Assembly: GCA_900315735.1 (NCBI GenBank)
Contig: ONAD01000008.1
Location: forward strand, 1-64,000
DNA length: 64,000 bases
Direction of reading: 5' to 3'
From: an uncultured Lachnospiraceae bacterium
GTDB lineage: Bacteria > Bacillota > Clostridia > Lachnospirales > Lachnospiraceae
Below the pieces are notes generated by a model. It was not told the DNA's origin. It saw only the letters and a program-made list of their open reading frames with translations, and ran no database searches. The position numbers and the translations under genes are program-made. Shown here piece after piece: positions 61,838 through 64,000 of this stretch. Position 1 is the stretch's first letter; every line of letters starts with the position of its first letter.

Positions 61838-63832
61838 ATGAAAGGATACGAAAAATATCAGCGCGCATATTTTATGCCGCCTGAATGTACTTATGACTGG
61901 GTAAAGAAGGATTATATCGATAAGCCACCTATCTGGTGTTCCGTTGATTTGCGTGACGGTAATCAGGCTCTGATTGAGCCGATGAGCTTAGAGGAAAAGC
62001 TGCAGTTCTTTGAAATGCTGGTTAAAATCGGTTTCAAAGAAATCGAAGTTGGTTTCCCAGCTGCTTCTGAGACAGAATATAACTTTATGCGTGCCTTAAT
62101 CGACCGCAATATGATTCCGGACGATGTTACCGTCCAGGTTCTGACCCAGGCAAGAGAGCATATCATCAAGAAAACCTTTGAAGCAGTAAAAGGTGCTCCA
62201 CACGCAGTCATCCATCTTTACAATTCTACTTCTGTTGCACAGCGTGAGCAGGTATTTAAGAAGAGTAAAGAAGAAGTAAAACAGATTGCCATTGACGGTG
62301 CAAAGCTTTTGAATAAACTGGCTTCTGAGACTGAGGGAAACTTCTCCTTCGAATACAGCCCGGAAAGTTTCCCGGGAACCGAAGTTGACTATGCCGTAGA
62401 AGTCTGCAACGCAGTACTTGATGTATGGCAGCCAAAGGCTTCCAACAAAGCAATCATCAACATTCCGACTACCGTTGAAAATGCAATGCCACATGTATTT
62501 GCCACTCAGGTAGAATACATTCACAAGCATTTGAAATATCGTGATGCCGTAACACTTTCCCTGCATCCACACAATGACCGTGGCTGTGGTGTCTGTGACG
62601 CAGAACTTGGTGTTCTTGCCGGTGCTGACCGTATTGAAGGAACTCTTTTCGGTAATGGCGAGCGTACCGGAAATGTAGATATCATCACTCTTGCCATGAA
62701 TATGTTCTCACACGGCGTTGATCCGAAGCTTAACTTCTCCAACCTGCCTGCTATCCGTGAGAAATACGAAAGCTTTACCAGAATGCACGTTTATGAGCGT
62801 CAGCCATATGCCGGTGACCTTGTTTTCACTGCTTTCTCCGGTTCCCATCAGGATGCCATTGCCAAAGGTATGGCATGGCGTGAAGAGAAGAAGCTCAACG
62901 AGTGGTCCGTTCCTTATCTTCCGGTTGACCCAATGGATGTTGGCAGAACTTATGATTCTGACGTTATCCGTATCAACAGCCAGTCCGGTAAAGGTGGCGT
63001 AAACTACATTTTGAAACAGAACTTCGGCATTTCCCTGCCTGAGAAAATGCGTGAGGAAGTCGGCTATCTGGTAAAACATGTTTCCGACGAAGAGCACAAA
63101 GAGCTGTCTCCACAGTGGGTATATGAAATCTTTGAAGATAAGTATGTAAAACGCCAGCCTTACTTCCAGATTGAAGAATGCCACTTCAAACAGGTGGATG
63201 GTATTATGGCAGAAGCTACTATTGTTCATGGCGGACAGAACCGTCTGGTAAGTGCCAACGGAAACGGCCGTCTGGATGCTGTCAGTAACATTATCAAACA
63301 GTACTTCGGCATCAGCTATGAGCTGTCTGTATACGAAGAGCACGCTTTGAGCCATGGTTCTTCCTCCAAAGCTATGTCCTATGTTGGAATCACCTGCTAC
63401 GGTCAGATGTACTGGGGCGTTGGTATCGATGACGATATTATCAAATCCTCTATCAGCGCACTGGTTGTTGCAGTAAACCAGGTTCCTTCCGTAAAATCCA
63501 GTGTTGAGATTCAGGATAAGCGCTTAATGGAAATGAAGAATTACATTCAGACAAACTACCAGACCGTTACCTTAGAGGATATGGCCAAACAGTTCCATCT
63601 CTCTGAGCCGTACATTTCCAAATATATCAAGGAAAAATCCGGTCAGACCTTCGTTGAACTGGTTCAGGGTGTCCGCATGAAGAAAGCAAGAACTCTTTTA
63701 AAGAACGGAAATATGACTGTTGAAAATATTGCATACTCTGTGGGCTACCAGAATGTAGAACATTTCAACCGTCTCTTTAAAAAGAAATATGAGATGACAC
63801 CGGTACAGTACCGCAATTCATGCAGTAAATAA
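61838..63832 (+). CDS. leuA: 2-isopropylmalate synthase fused to a C-terminal AraC-type DNA-binding domain
   Basis: A 664-residue protein. Residues 1-about 400 form the catalytic barrel of LeuA, which joins acetyl-CoA to 2-oxoisovalerate as the first step of leucine synthesis ([13 protein letters not shown], metal-binding [25 protein letters not shown]). About 430-550 matches the LeuA regulatory/dimer region that binds leucine. The last 109 residues (556-664) are an AraC/XylS domain with two helix-turn-helix units ([19 protein letters not shown] and [19 protein letters not shown]). Ordinary LeuA of this type ends near 555. The fusion is in frame and uninterrupted. It suggests a trigger enzyme that senses leucine and binds DNA; targets are unknown. 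GGAGG precedes the ATG. Confidence 0.93.
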   Translation: MKGYEKYQRAYFMPPECTYDWVKKDYIDKPPIWCSVDLRDGNQALIEPMSLEEKLQFFEMLVKIGFKEIEVGFPAASETEYNFMRALIDRNMIPDDVTVQVLTQAREHIIKKTFEAVKGAPHAVIHLYNSTSVAQREQVFKKSKEEVKQIAIDGAKLLNKLASETEGNFSFEYSPESFPGTEVDYAVEVCNAVLDVWQPKASNKAIINIPTTVENAMPHVFATQVEYIHKHLKYRDAVTLSLHPHNDRGCGVCDAELGVLAGADRIEGTLFGNGERTGNVDIITLAMNMFSHGVDPKLNFSNLPAIREKYESFTRMHVYERQPYAGDLVFTAFSGSHQDAIAKGMAWREEKKLNEWSVPYLPVDPMDVGRTYDSDVIRINSQSGKGGVNYILKQNFGISLPEKMREEVGYLVKHVSDEEHKELSPQWVYEIFEDKYVKRQPYFQIEECHFKQVDGIMAEATIVHGGQNRLVSANGNGRLDAVSNIIKQYFGISYELSVYEEHALSHGSSSKAMSYVGITCYGQMYWGVGIDDDIIKSSISALVVAVNQVPSVKSSVEIQDKRLMEMKNYIQTNYQTVTLEDMAKQFHLSEPYISKYIKEKSGQTFVELVQGVRMKKARTLLKNGNMTVENIAYSVGYQNVEHFNRLFKKKYEMTPVQYRNSCSK

Positions 63833-63867
63833 ATCCTGATTTAAGAATTTGATTTGAATTGAACAGG

Positions 63868-63924
63868 AAAACGCTTAGACCTTGTACTCAAAAAAGTACT
63901 CGGACTAAGCGTTTTCTTATTTTA
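63868..63924 (+). terminator. Intrinsic terminator after leuA
   Basis: An 11-bp stem (AAAACGCTTAG/CTAAGCGTTTT) with an inner GTACT/AGTAC stem, followed by TTTTCTTATTTT. Confidence 0.88.
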
Positions 63925-63927
63925 CAT

Positions 63928-63958
63928 GAGAAACTCGCAAAGCGTGTTTCTCGTAGTT
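63928..63958 (-). repeat. Dispersed 31-bp repeat, copy 2
   Basis: Reverse-complement copy (3 mismatches in 31) of the sequence at 34975-35005. Its arms GAGAAAC/GTTTCTC form a hairpin. It lies a few bases after the leuA terminator. Confidence 0.7.
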
Positions 63959-64000
63959 TCTATCTTCCCGGAAAACTGTTATTTCCAACCGACCATCGAG

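Overview
The window is a stretch of chromosome from a low-GC Gram-positive anaerobe of the Clostridia, most likely Lachnospiraceae (Blautia/Dorea/Roseburia-like). The evidence is a complete S10-spc-alpha ribosomal cluster with a clostridial gene order (secY-adk-map-KOW protein-infA-rpmJ-rpsM), a zinc-type S14, a T-box in front of leuA, AGGAGG-type ribosome binding sites and many Rho-independent terminators. The species cannot be fixed from sequence reading alone.

Region 1 (1-19,540, nearly all minus strand) is an AT-rich accessory island. It carries mobile-element parts: a truncated ParM-like gene, TnpV, a ParB-like protein, a large serine recombinase, a MobC-like protein, a putative relaxase remnant and a 118-bp-period repeat array. 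These surround a dense set of predicted anti-phage genes: a SEFIR-domain protein followed by two membrane proteins, an AAA15 ATPase/RloB pair of the AbiL type, a 1421-residue Avs-like STAND NTPase with an N-terminal nuclease-like domain, and a type III restriction-modification pair. Spacing suggests two defence transcripts: mod-res-avs, and ATPase-rloB-SEFIR-membrane-membrane-recombinase.

Region 2 (19,540-40,200) is ordinary chromosome with some unusual points. It holds htrA-like/yhaM/rlmD-like, an aminotransferase/2-hydroxyacid dehydrogenase/two-MFS cluster facing a divergent MocR regulator, mutS2, a two-component system, an AIM24 protein, a surface protein, a chimeric lipoprotein and a membrane-embedded LuxR regulator. 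The HtrA-like protein has lost all three catalytic residues. The MFS leader carries an intrinsic terminator. A 14-bp motif occurs twice before the LuxR gene and once before the lipoprotein operon.

Region 3 (40,460-57,400, minus strand) is the ribosomal supercluster from rpsJ to rplQ. It has a consensus promoter, a roughly 220-nt structured leader and a strong terminator after rplQ.

Region 4 (57,500-64,000) contains a small membrane protein, a PutP-type symporter, a coiled-coil protein, a roughly 260-bp imperfect palindrome that folds into a three-way junction, a zinc-ribbon membrane gene split by an in-frame TGA, and a T-box-controlled leuA whose product is fused to an AraC-type DNA-binding domain.
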